Made by a program: the position numbers and the translations under genes
Shown: positions 10,787 to 18,364 of the stretch, one piece after another
Layout of the letters: each line of letters starts with the position of its first letter
Position numbering within the stretch: position 1 is the stretch's first letter
DNA from: Psychromonas ingrahamii 37
Lineage (GTDB): Bacteria > Pseudomonadota > Gammaproteobacteria > Enterobacterales > Psychromonadaceae
DNA length: 64,000 bases
Assembly: GCF_000015285.1 (NCBI RefSeq)
Contig: NC_008709.1
Span: 3,658,001-3,722,000 of the forward strand
Reading direction: 5' to 3'
The notes under the pieces: generated by a model
Database searches by the model: none
Seen by the model: only the letters and a program-made list of their open reading frames with translations
What the model was told of the DNA's origin: nothing

Positions 10787-11521
10787 TTATTCGCTAACTT
10801 CTTCAACAAAACCGTCTTGCTCAGCCTGTACTATAACATCTTGCTCACGACCTGCTTTAATCGTTGTAGCAGCTGCTTCTAAGTAAAGTTTGATAGCACG
10901 GATTGCATCATCATTACCAGGTACAACATAATCAATGTTGTCTGGGCATGAGTTAGTATCAACAATAGAAATAACTGGAATTCCTAGGTTATTCGCTTCT
11001 TTGATTGCAATATGTTCGTGATCTGCATCGATTACGAAGATTACATCTGGGATGCCGCCCATGTTTTTGATGCCACCAAGCGTTTTGTCAAGTTTCTCTA
11101 ATTCACGCGCAAGCATTAATGCTTCTTTTTTAGTTACTTTGTCAAAAGTACCGTCTTGGCTTTGAACTTCAAGGTCTTTCAAACGTTTAATCGATTGACG
11201 AACTGTTTTCCAGTTAGTCAACATACCACCTAACCAACGGTGATCAACGTAGAATTGGTCACAGCTGATAGCTGCTTCTTTTACTGCATCTGAAGCTGCA
11301 CGCTTAGTACCAACAAATAGAACTTTACCTTTCTTAGCTGCTTTCTGCTCTAAGAAATCAAGTGCACTGTTGAACATTGGAACAGTTTTTTCAAGGTTGA
11401 TGATATGAACTTTGTTACGAGCGCCGAAAATGAACGGTTTCATTTTTGGATTCCAGTAACGAGTTTGGTGACCGAAGTGAACGCCTGCTTGTAGCATATC
11501 GCGCATTGATACATTTGCCAT
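10787..11521 (-). CDS. rpsB: 30S ribosomal protein S2
   Basis: Small-subunit protein needed late in 30S assembly. It has 244 residues with the [20 protein letters not shown] start and the [21 protein letters not shown] signature near the C-terminal third. It is the first gene of the rpsB-tsf operon and is preceded by a structured leader. In E. coli, map lies divergently just upstream; here the neighbour is a relict repeat region instead. Confidence 0.98.
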   Translation of the reverse strand: MANVSMRDMLQAGVHFGHQTRYWNPKMKPFIFGARNKVHIINLEKTVPMFNSALDFLEQKAAKKGKVLFVGTKRAASDAVKEAAISCDQFYVDHRWLGGMLTNWKTVRQSIKRLKDLEVQSQDGTFDKVTKKEALMLARELEKLDKTLGGIKNMGGIPDVIFVIDADHEHIAIKEANNLGIPVISIVDTNSCPDNIDYVVPGNDDAIRAIKLYLEAAATTIKAGREQDVIVQAEQDGFVEEVSE

Positions 11522-11529
11522 GAGAATTT

Positions 11530-11660
11530 CCTTTTAAGGGGTTAGGCCTCCACACATCCCATACACTCGACCGAATTTCAAATCATTTGAAATCAGGCAC
11601 CCCGAGTGACGTGTCGACGTGTGTGTGTTATTTGAAGAACGTCTTTAAATTTAAGGATTC
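11530..11660 (-). promoter_or_regulatory. rpsB leader RNA (S2 autoregulation element)
   Basis: The sequence before rpsB contains paired elements on the transcript: CACTCG (complement of 11603-11608) with CGAGTG (complement of 11564-11569). A GGGGTGCC tract (complement of 11596-11603) can pair with AACCCC just before the start (complement of about 11537-11543). This resembles the known gammaproteobacterial rpsB leader, through which S2 represses its own operon. The assignment is by recall of that motif and by visible complementarity, not by a covariance-model search. Confidence 0.65.
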
Positions 11661-11827
11661 AACCAGTGAATCTGCAAACCATAAAGTACGCGCCAGTTAA
11701 GTGAGATTTGTTACAACTAAGTTATGTTACAATCTCGACGCGCTTTATACCATAGAACTAATTTTAACTCAATAAGTGTCCTGTAAAGTAATTATTAAAT
11801 AGCTTGCCCATTGAATGGTTCTGCTTC

Positions 11828-11920
11828 TTATATTGCAGTTGAAATCGCGGCCACAGAGGTGCGGTGATCGACCCAGCCTATTCGACTTCTACTTTAATAT
11901 TTTATTAACTGTATACGGAC
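11828..11920 (-). pseudogene. Relict 3' end of a LuxR-type response regulator
   Basis: Reading the minus strand gives a decayed version of the C-terminal HTH of the response regulator encoded at 21102-21989. The two parts PYTVNKILK and VDHRTSVAAISTAI-stop parallel PRTVNKHLE and VDNRTSAAAISIRI in the intact protein. One internal stop and one frameshift separate the parts. The similarity stops at 11920, exactly where the repeat element begins. Too short and broken to be expressed; its significance is positional. Confidence 0.75.
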
Positions 11921-12390
11921 GCTTCGCGTGTTAATTCCGACGAAGCATTGGTTATTTGTAGGCCTTCGTTTGGAAGCGCTTGTTGTAACTTTTATTGTTG
12001 GTCTTCCGCCCTGACGGCGTGTTACTTGTTTTTACGCTTCGCGTGTTAATTCCGACGATGCATCGGTTATTCGTAAGCCTTCGCTTGTAAGCGTTTGGTT
12101 TAAAATTCTTTGTTGGAGTTTCGCCCTTGACGGCGACTTTACTTTTCTCTCAACAGCAAGAGCAAAGTAAGCAAAAGAGTGCCGTCCGAGACGTTTTTTT
12201 ATCTTGATAAATAAATCCCTTTTTAACGCACCGGCTTGGACAGCACATCCATGTGCAGAACCAAGCCTAATGAAATCATCCCTGATTTCCTTTGCTAAAG
12301 GAATTGATTGATCAAGAAAAACGTACGGAAATTTCCGTAGCCGCGTTGGTTTGGTTTAAAAAAGATTTGGGTGTCCAATCTTTTCATCAT
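11919..12390 (+). repeat. Repeat-family copy R1, left arm of the inverted repeat
   Basis: Non-coding repeat. It begins with two tandem units of about 115 bases (11919-12033 and 12034-12148), each opening ACGCTTCGCGTGTTAATTCC and each containing a TTGTTGG box followed by a GCCCT(T)GACGGCG core. The remainder, to about 12385, matches the reverse complement of 14823-15160 over roughly 330 bases with small indels. It flanks the DUF262/SIR2 gene pair on the left. Confidence 0.85.
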
Positions 12391-12400
12391 CCAATCTTTT

Positions 12401-13450
12401 CTATCCAATTTTTTCCGATAAACAGTACTCTATAAGGGCATGCTTACGTTTCTTACGCTGTCCTTTACCTTTAGTGGCATTCATCATACTAGATTTATAA
12501 GTTGTTAAAGGATTGTCTTCTTTAAAGTTAGACTCCTTATAAGCAGCATAAAAAGCATGGAGCTTATCTTTTACTTTTGCAGCTTGTATTTGGTTTGAGA
12601 CACAGTGATACGAAAAAGCCCACAAACCATATAAATGGCTAACACCAGAAACATTGTACTCGTTAAAGTCGATTTTCATCTCTTGGAAGAAGTTACTTAC
12701 GTCTTGCATTTTTGATTCAATCTCGTCCCAATTAATATCTGTACTATTAGCATATTTTTTATAGAGTTCGTCTAGAACTTTAGGTGAAGAAGCAAGTTCT
12801 TCACCTTCAATAAGTAGAAATATAAACTCAGAAATGAGTTCAATATCTTCCATTCTATTTTTATTTGTAATTAATAGTTCTTTTTTCCAATGGATACTCT
12901 GTGCAAATTTGTAAGCTATATTGATTAGTTTTGAGTCGTAAAACTTTGCATTTCTTAACTCTTGCCCATTAAGTTTTTCACCACTCCTATTTAGTCGGTC
13001 AAATATTTTTTCAACAGCGTTGTTATCTTTTGTGTACACATATTCAACTGGAATAGGATATCCCCAAAAATCGCTCAAAATATCTTCAAATTCATCTTCC
13101 TCCAAATCGGAGATTTTTAAGCCGGCTAATTCGGGAACATGTAAAGCATCATTATCATCGTCAGCAGTAGAAAGTTGATTATCTATAAATTTAAAAATAG
13201 ATGTTAACCTTTGCTTACCATCTATAACCTCAAAGGTAGTTATACCTTTTTTATCAATACTTTCACGCAAAAACACAGGAGGGACTGGGATGTTTTTTAA
13301 TATACTGTCAATAAGCAATGACTGTTGCTCTGTTCCCCAAACACTCTTCCTTTGATATCTAGGTGTCATGTTAAGCTTATCAAGTGTTCTCCACTCATTT
13401 AGTGAAGATATAGTAACTGTGTTTGATTTTCTTTTTAATCGGATACTCAT
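12401..13450 (-). CDS. DUF262 (ParB/GmrS-N-like) domain protein
   Basis: A 349-residue protein with a complete DUF262 core: PRYQRKSVW (30-38), LLIDSILKN (45-53), the DGKQRLTS nucleotide-binding motif (77-84), and the RLNRSGEKLNGQELRN block (152-167). DUF262 occurs in GmrSD, BrxU and SspE anti-phage proteins, where this motif supports NTP binding or hydrolysis. No C-terminal DUF1524/HNH nuclease domain is visible; the tail is Lys/Arg-rich. Its ATG overlaps the stop of the SIR2-like gene by four bases, so the two are co-translated. Inference: sensor or regulator partner of the SIR2-like effector. The pair is visibly AT-richer than neighbouring genes, which fits horizontal transfer. Confidence 0.85.
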   Translation of the reverse strand: MSIRLKRKSNTVTISSLNEWRTLDKLNMTPRYQRKSVWGTEQQSLLIDSILKNIPVPPVFLRESIDKKGITTFEVIDGKQRLTSIFKFIDNQLSTADDDNDALHVPELAGLKISDLEEDEFEDILSDFWGYPIPVEYVYTKDNNAVEKIFDRLNRSGEKLNGQELRNAKFYDSKLINIAYKFAQSIHWKKELLITNKNRMEDIELISEFIFLLIEGEELASSPKVLDELYKKYANSTDINWDEIESKMQDVSNFFQEMKIDFNEYNVSGVSHLYGLWAFSYHCVSNQIQAAKVKDKLHAFYAAYKESNFKEDNPLTTYKSSMMNATKGKGQRKKRKHALIEYCLSEKIG

Positions 13451-14487
13451 ATTATAAATTCCTTCAATACTTCACTTGAGTCAAAGTGAATATAATTCAT
13501 AAAAAGGCTATTAATTACTGATTCAAAATACTTATCCATTGAAGGGTTAATATTTACTAAGTCAATATCACTCGAAGGAGAAATTAAAATATTATCTATT
13601 TCAGCCCTATCAACATGCCAATAAGAAATACCTGAGATAATCATAAGATCATTTTTCTTAAACTCTTTTATTTTAGGCTCATAAATTTGACGTAAGCTCG
13701 CATTCCAACCAACTTTGGTTCGGTTTACATCACCAGCGGGAGGGATTAAAAATATGATAGGGTTATTTGTGCATAAATCTTCATATTTTATATCTATATC
13801 CATTGATGAACATTCAGATTTAAGATCTTGGTAGTTGATGTTAAAACTAGATAGTGGTAAATCTTTTTTATATTTAAAGCTAATGGAACCGTGAGGTTTA
13901 AAAAGTCTAAATTTGCATTTGCTACTTCCCTTGTTCATAGGAGGCAAATCAAATTCTATATTTAGTTTTGTTAATATCCTTTCGAGCCATATGTCATAGT
14001 TGTAGGTTATGATTATTACCTCTTCCACATCAATGGAATTATTTAATGTGGTAAAAAATAAAGCCCATGCCCAATTCTCAATTTCATCTGGTATAACGTC
14101 TTGCTTACCATTAAAGTAAATAAATAAATATTTTAGGTACGAAGTGAGTTCTTTGTACGCTAATAAATATTTTTGATCTTTACTAATATCATTTGCGCCT
14201 TTAAGTGCATAGACATTTACGCTCGTAACGATTTTTTCAATTAAGTGCATAGTTTCGTTTTTGTCCATATATGGGCGAGCCCCTAAATCCCAAAGATACG
14301 GTGTATACTTTTTAGACAAAAATCCAGGGTTATTGTTAGATGGCCATTTTAAATTCGCCCCATGAGAGAACAAATTAGATACATCAATATCATCCCAAAT
14401 AGTTGTGGTTTTTTTTGATATTAAATTTAAAAAATCAATAGTAAAACCGTTGCCTAAGACTATACAAACTTTTTTATTTTTTGACAT
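13447..14487 (-). CDS. SIR2-like (NAD-binding) protein
   Basis: A 346-residue protein with the motif order of defence-type SIR2 domains: nucleotide loop VLGNGFTIDF (10-19), TYNYD (161-165), KPHGS (197-201), SGISYWHVDRAEI (285-297) and VNINP (321-325). N163 and H199 occupy the positions of the catalytic Asn and His of SIR2 NADases such as ThsA (inferred by alignment by eye). No other domain is recognisable, so it is essentially a stand-alone SIR2 core with an inserted helical segment (about 60-150). It is first in a two-gene operon with the DUF262 gene. Inference: NAD-depleting effector of an abortive-infection-type system. Confidence 0.85.
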   Translation of the reverse strand: MSKNKKVCIVLGNGFTIDFLNLISKKTTTIWDDIDVSNLFSHGANLKWPSNNNPGFLSKKYTPYLWDLGARPYMDKNETMHLIEKIVTSVNVYALKGANDISKDQKYLLAYKELTSYLKYLFIYFNGKQDVIPDEIENWAWALFFTTLNNSIDVEEVIIITYNYDIWLERILTKLNIEFDLPPMNKGSSKCKFRLFKPHGSISFKYKKDLPLSSFNINYQDLKSECSSMDIDIKYEDLCTNNPIIFLIPPAGDVNRTKVGWNASLRQIYEPKIKEFKKNDLMIISGISYWHVDRAEIDNILISPSSDIDLVNINPSMDKYFESVINSLFMNYIHFDSSEVLKEFII

Positions 14488-14668
14488 GAAACTCCATTTT
14501 CATCCTAAAGTAGAAGTTAACTTCAAGTGTATTAGTATCCATTCTTACTAATACACTGTTATAAATTTATTTATTGATAAAAAATTATATGATAACAGAC
14601 TTATAAAACAGTTAGATAGACCCATCGCATGATTGTAAATTGATTTTTTATGTTGGAAAAATAACGCA

Positions 14669-14700
14669 TTTGCATTTATAGAGACCTCTATAAATGCAAA
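14669..14700. promoter_or_regulatory. Perfect palindrome upstream of the SIR2-like gene
   Basis: Arms TTTGCATTTATAGAG (14669-14683) and CTCTATAAATGCAAA (14686-14700) are perfect reverse complements with a 2-base centre. It lies about 180 bases before the SIR2-like start, within a 335-base AT-rich gap (14488-14822) that holds no other gene. The tiny loop and lack of a T run argue for a protein-binding operator rather than a terminator. Confidence 0.6.
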
Positions 14701-14822
14701 CCATAAAAATTAACTTATTATTTTCAACAAGTTAATGCATGATGAATGTAAAACTTGTGCATCAAGTATTCATATAATGTGCAATAAAAATGGCAAAACC
14801 CTCATATGAATTATAAGAAAAC

Positions 14823-15160
14823 AAACTGGACACCCAAACCTTTTTATAAATAAACTAAACCAGTGCGGCTACGAAAATTTCCGTACGTTTTTCTTCCTCA
14901 ATCAATTCCTTTAGCAAGTGGAAACATGGATGTTTCTGCTAAGTTCGGCTCTGCACATGGATGTGCTGTCCGGACTGGTGCGTTAAAAAGGAATTTATTT
15001 AGTAAGATAAAAAAACGTCTCGGAACGGCATTCTTTTGGTTACTTTTCTTTTGCTGTTGAAAGAAAAGTAACACGCCGTCAATGGCGGAAGACCAACAAT
15101 GAAGGAAACACCAAAAGCTCACAAGCGAAGGCTTACGAATAACCAATGCTGCATCAACAT
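14823..15160 (-). repeat. Repeat-family copy R2, right arm of the inverted repeat
   Basis: Reverse complement of the R1 sequence at about 12050-12385. Matching landmarks include GGACACCCAAA, CGGCTACG, AAATTTCCGTACGTTTTTCTT, CACATGGATGTGCTGTCC, GATAAAAAAACGTCTCGGA, CGCCGTCAA and AGCGAAGGCTTACGAATAACC. An open frame at 14863-15060 lies wholly inside the repeat and shows no other coding evidence. Together R1 and R2 enclose the DUF262/SIR2 pair. Confidence 0.85.
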
Positions 15161-15240
15161 TACCACGCAGTTTTCTGGGGGATTGTGAGCTGTTGTTACG
15201 GTGAAAGCAGTTGCTTACTTTAATAATAAGAAAAAACAGA
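15161..15240 (+). pseudogene. Relict 3' end of the small membrane-protein gene found after ureG
   Basis: Close nucleotide match (about seven mismatches over 66 bases, by eye) to 37092-37165, the 3' part of the small gene at 36987-37175. YHAVFWG reads in frame, then an extra G shifts into the frame giving AVVTVKAVAYFNNKKKQ, against YHAIFWG and AVVTVKAVGYFKNKKNQ in the intact gene. It begins immediately after repeat arm R2. Its 5' part is missing. Confidence 0.8.
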
Positions 15241-15312
15241 GACGGCTATCGGCTAATCGTTGATGGTGGTTGGCTGAGGGCTGATACCTGATGACTTGCG
15301 GCTGTCGGCCAA

Positions 15313-15720
15313 CTATAACACCGTCTCCAGCGTGGTATTTTCACAGTTATCTGCATCGGAGTGCAGCATAATACTGTTCAATCGAAATCCTCCCGTGGCA
15401 TCTATAATAACTATAAAATCAGTATCGGATATTTTTGTACTAAAGGTTCCACTGCCCTGAATACCTTTGAAATCCCACCCGTCATTAAGCCAACCGGATC
15501 TTGCAAAAGTTAATTCACAGGGTTTATCCGGGAACGCAAAAAAAAGATTTTTGCTTATATTTATTTCGTAACATGTAGACCCCGGACTGATCCCCTTACT
15601 ATAAGATGCCTCTAAAAACTCAGATCCGTCAAACTCCAGATCACAAGTATTTGCATATAGCGGATAGATTAAACCGAATAACAGTAGCACTCTAATTTTA
15701 AATTTATTGAGGTAAGGCAT
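15313..15720 (-). CDS. Hypothetical secreted protein
   Basis: A 135-residue protein I do not recognise. A basic N-terminus plus hydrophobic core (about 9-22) and an ANTC segment suggest a signal peptide, leaving a small beta-rich domain with four or five cysteines. It is last in a same-strand set of three genes with gaps or overlaps under 12 bases. The sequence looks like a small periplasmic or surface protein; no motif allows a functional call. Confidence 0.55.
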   Translation of the reverse strand: MPYLNKFKIRVLLLFGLIYPLYANTCDLEFDGSEFLEASYSKGISPGSTCYEINISKNLFFAFPDKPCELTFARSGWLNDGWDFKGIQGSGTFSTKISDTDFIVIIDATGGFRLNSIMLHSDADNCENTTLETVL

Positions 15721-15724
15721 TGGG

Positions 15725-16057
15725 CTAATTACCTATCAGTGGCGGTATATCAAAATATTGTTGATTAGGGATAAATTGTCTGAGCAGCAATCTCCCATTA
15801 ACTAAGATCTCATGATTACCGGGGACAGCGCGGAAATAATACATTCCGTCATATCCAGTTCGATAGGATAAGCAGCCTCCGCCCATGATGCAGAGCTCAA
15901 CAAACGCACCGTTCATTGGAAAAATGCCATTGCGAGCACTAAAATCGATTCGTCCTCTAACATCGGTTGCATGAGCCGCCATCGAAGTAAGCAATAATAA
16001 AGCAGAAAGTGACAAGATAGCTTTACCTGTTAACCATTTTATAGTGTTAATGCCCAT
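15725..16057 (-). CDS. Secreted protein with a carboxypeptidase-regulatory-like (Ig-type) domain
   Basis: I place the start at the ATG at 16057, which overlaps the end of the upstream gene and directly precedes a signal peptide (hydrophobic core about residues 10-28, AHA-T cleavage); this gives 110 residues. The mature part has the pattern of a carboxypeptidase-regulatory-like beta-sandwich: VRGRIDF, NGAFVELC, TGYDGMYYFRAVPGNHEILVNG split over strands. Such domains usually mediate extracellular binding. An upstream in-frame extension to 16150 is open but has no signal-peptide logic. Confidence 0.6.
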   Translation of the reverse strand: MGINTIKWLTGKAILSLSALLLLTSMAAHATDVRGRIDFSARNGIFPMNGAFVELCIMGGGCLSYRTGYDGMYYFRAVPGNHEILVNGRLLLRQFIPNQQYFDIPPLIGN

Positions 16058-16643
16058 ATGCCTCTCCAAAATCAAGCCAAACAGGCACAATGCCTTCCAT
16101 TTTTCTAGCACCATATTTGTGGGCAATAATTTTTTTATCGTTAAGATCAAGTGTTACGCGATTTCGGGCCCCCGGCATAGAGAAATTTGCAGTAGGGAAT
16201 CGTCCTTTATCGGGCACCACCCAAAACTGTAGCATACTGGCTGACGCTTCAATATTGCCCGGTTCCAGGGTCACCATAACCTGCTGCATCTCTTCATTAT
16301 TAGCTTGAAGAGGTTTGCCATTAGAATCTTTTAGCCTCACAGGAACCTCAACCAACCAAGCCTGCTGGTCTTGCATTGACAGTCTCTGTATTTTTTGTAA
16401 CTCCATATCGCTATGCATGTAATACGCGGCAAAAAGCACTAACGCATAGGTCGCTGTCGATCCAAAAACATTAAACTCAACCCGAATTTTTCCCAAACTG
16501 AGAAATTGCCCCTCGTATTCTCCTTTTGCTTCATTTATATTTTTTTTATTTCGAGGAGTGAGAAGAAGATAAATAATCGCTGCTGGAATTAATGGCAACA
16601 AAAGCATGGCGGATGTAATCAGCAAGGGGTAGTAGGTATCCAT
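16047..16643 (-). CDS. Hypothetical membrane protein
   Basis: A 198-residue protein with two predicted membrane helices (about 8-27 and 57-75), then a beta-rich region of about 120 residues containing VEVPVRLKDSNGKPL and a repeated alternating hydrophobic pattern. First gene of a three-gene set; its stop overlaps the start of the next gene by about 11 bases, so they are translationally coupled. I do not recognise the family. Inference: membrane anchor or assembly partner for the two small secreted proteins. Confidence 0.55.
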   Translation of the reverse strand: MDTYYPLLITSAMLLLPLIPAAIIYLLLTPRNKKNINEAKGEYEGQFLSLGKIRVEFNVFGSTATYALVLFAAYYMHSDMELQKIQRLSMQDQQAWLVEVPVRLKDSNGKPLQANNEEMQQVMVTLEPGNIEASASMLQFWVVPDKGRFPTANFSMPGARNRVTLDLNDKKIIAHKYGARKMEGIVPVWLDFGEAYGH

Positions 16644-17153
16644 TAATCTTTCCTATTCGCTATCAGACTATCGCTGTAATAATTGCTTTGAAAAAGGGCT
16701 TAAAGCTTTTAGATACCACTCAATAATGTGCCCTCTTTTTCAAATCCTTGTTTATAATGTTGTCAGGTGCGACGGTATTAGTTTAATTAATTGCATAAGT
16801 CTCGACAGTTATAAGAGTAGTACAAAAAGAAGTATGAAGACAAGGATGCTGGCAAGAGGAGAATGCTAAAATTTTAAATTGAGCGCTAAAATCAGCCCCT
16901 TTTAACTTAACAAATACCTAATTAGTAGCGGCTAAAAAATTTCTGTTCAGGTTTATGATCAGCATAGGCTCTGCCATCTATTTTAATGGCGGTCAGACCA
17001 TGCTGGTTTTTCAATTAATTAATGTATGTGATGATAATTGGCCTTTACAATATTATTGTGCAGATTATTGGACAATAAAAAAGGGTATTAAAGAGTAAAA
17101 AAAGTCGCGGAGTTCTAATCAACGGCAGTGGTTTACTCTCCTTTATCCTCTGT
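16644..17153. other. 510-base intergenic region with a short coding remnant
   Basis: No intact gene. On the minus strand, 16922-17011 reads without stops and ends in the protein-like string GRAYADHKPEQKFFSRY-stop, but a stop codon lies about ten codons before it and there is no start. It looks like the 3' end of a lost gene of unknown family. The rest is AT-rich and I see no RNA gene or clear operator. Confidence 0.4.
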
Positions 17154-17606
17154 TTAATTGATATTAATCAACCCCAACATGCCAGCTTCTTTGTGCCCGG
17201 GAAGCGCGCAGACCATTTCGATATTAGCACCGGTTTGTACGGGCACAAAATACCACTCTATCGAAGCATGAGGACCGACTTCAATCTCACTGATATGACC
17301 TTTAACCTCCGCCAAAAAATCTCCTTTTTGAGTAACTAGTTCAACTTTACGGGTGAATATCTTTTCAACAAATTCAACGGATTCAAATTCATGTTTAATT
17401 GCATCCGTATTCGCCAGAACAATTTTATACGCCTGTCCGGTGACTAAATTGAACTCGTTGGGTAAAAAGTACATGCCCTTTGTATTGCTACCCATTTCTA
17501 ATTTAAGGGTGATGACATTCGCGCGGCTTAAATCTCCTTCTGCCAATGAAAGGGGGGGGTATATTAGTCCTAATGCCAATGAGAATACTATTAATATAGT
17601 TTTCAT
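17154..17606 (-). CDS. Cupredoxin-domain periplasmic protein
   Basis: A 150-residue protein with a signal peptide (about 1-22) and one cupredoxin fold. The likely type-1 copper ligands are H72 (in IKHEFE), then C133, H138 and M143 in the C-terminal MVCALPGHKEAGM loop. Family members are periplasmic copper or electron-transfer proteins. It stands alone, with long AT-rich gaps on both sides. The specific electron partner cannot be told from context. Confidence 0.8.
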   Translation of the reverse strand: MKTILIVFSLALGLIYPPLSLAEGDLSRANVITLKLEMGSNTKGMYFLPNEFNLVTGQAYKIVLANTDAIKHEFESVEFVEKIFTRKVELVTQKGDFLAEVKGHISEIEVGPHASIEWYFVPVQTGANIEMVCALPGHKEAGMLGLININ

Positions 17607-18364
17607 CGTAACTTCCTTATCTAGTAATTAAAATTAGCGAACCGATTTACTTATTGATTAAAAAAAGAACAACCAAAGCTTTTCAGGTTAATAAATTTAT
17701 TTTTAACAATTCAGTAGATAAATTATAGACTTTAAAATAAAAATATTTAATCACAAACCTTTACGACCCCCTCATAAAGGTAGCAGTCGCTTATTTTTAA
17801 GCATGTAAACCCAATTATAGCGGCAAGCTAATTATCATTTACGTTTTTCTTAATTAATCAATATCTTCAGAAAAAATAGACGGAATAATATAGTCACATT
17901 CATTTTCGATGAAATCAAAATCAATTGGAGTCCCCCTTTTCCCTATGTTGCTAGCAAGAATATTAGGCACAATGGCTGAGACTAAATTAAAAAGATCGAT
18001 GATAATGTGTGAAGGAAGCTAATAATTATTATATAAGCGTCCAATCTTATTAGCTTTTATTTTATTTGCTGTCTATTCTATTTATGTAATACAAAACAAC
18101 GAGCGTCACGGGAAAAAGACGATTTATAAAAAACATAAAATTTAATTATCTTCAATTAGCAAAAAAATGTATTATTGTCATACATAACATCGATTTATTA
18201 CTAGCGAGCAATCATAAAAAATTATTAATTTATTGTTAATAATTTGTCAATGCTTTGTTAATATGTTACCTATGCATTGTTAATGTATATAACAGTAATA
18301 AGTATTATTATTACTAACGGTGCTATTGACTCCTGTCTTATATTTCGCATGCATAAGGGTTACA
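17607..18364. other. 758-base AT-rich gap with a coding remnant and GntR upstream sites
   Basis: On the minus strand 17854-18016 is an open stretch of 54 codons ending in FDFIENECDYIIPSIFSED and a stop. It has a protein-like composition but no start codon or ribosome-binding site, so it is probably a truncated gene remnant of unknown family. The part from 18160 onward holds candidate operator sites for the GntR-type gene, listed separately. Confidence 0.4.
18167..18284 (+). promoter_or_regulatory. Operator-like repeats upstream of the GntR-family gene
   Basis: Three exact copies of TTGTTAAT start at 18233, 18255 and 18277, a precise 22-base period (about two helical turns). Farther upstream is a dyad, ATGTAT (18167-18172) and ATACAT (18180-18185), with a 7-base centre. 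The regular phasing suggests cooperative binding of a dimeric regulator, possibly autoregulation by the adjacent FadR-type protein. This is an inference from spacing only. Confidence 0.5.

Noticed and set aside
14863..15060. 65-codon open frame right of the SIR2-like gene, with matching frames at other repeat copies
   Set aside because: It lies wholly within repeat arm R2, with frame breaks in the R1 copy and no ribosome-binding site; repeat sequence rather than a gene.
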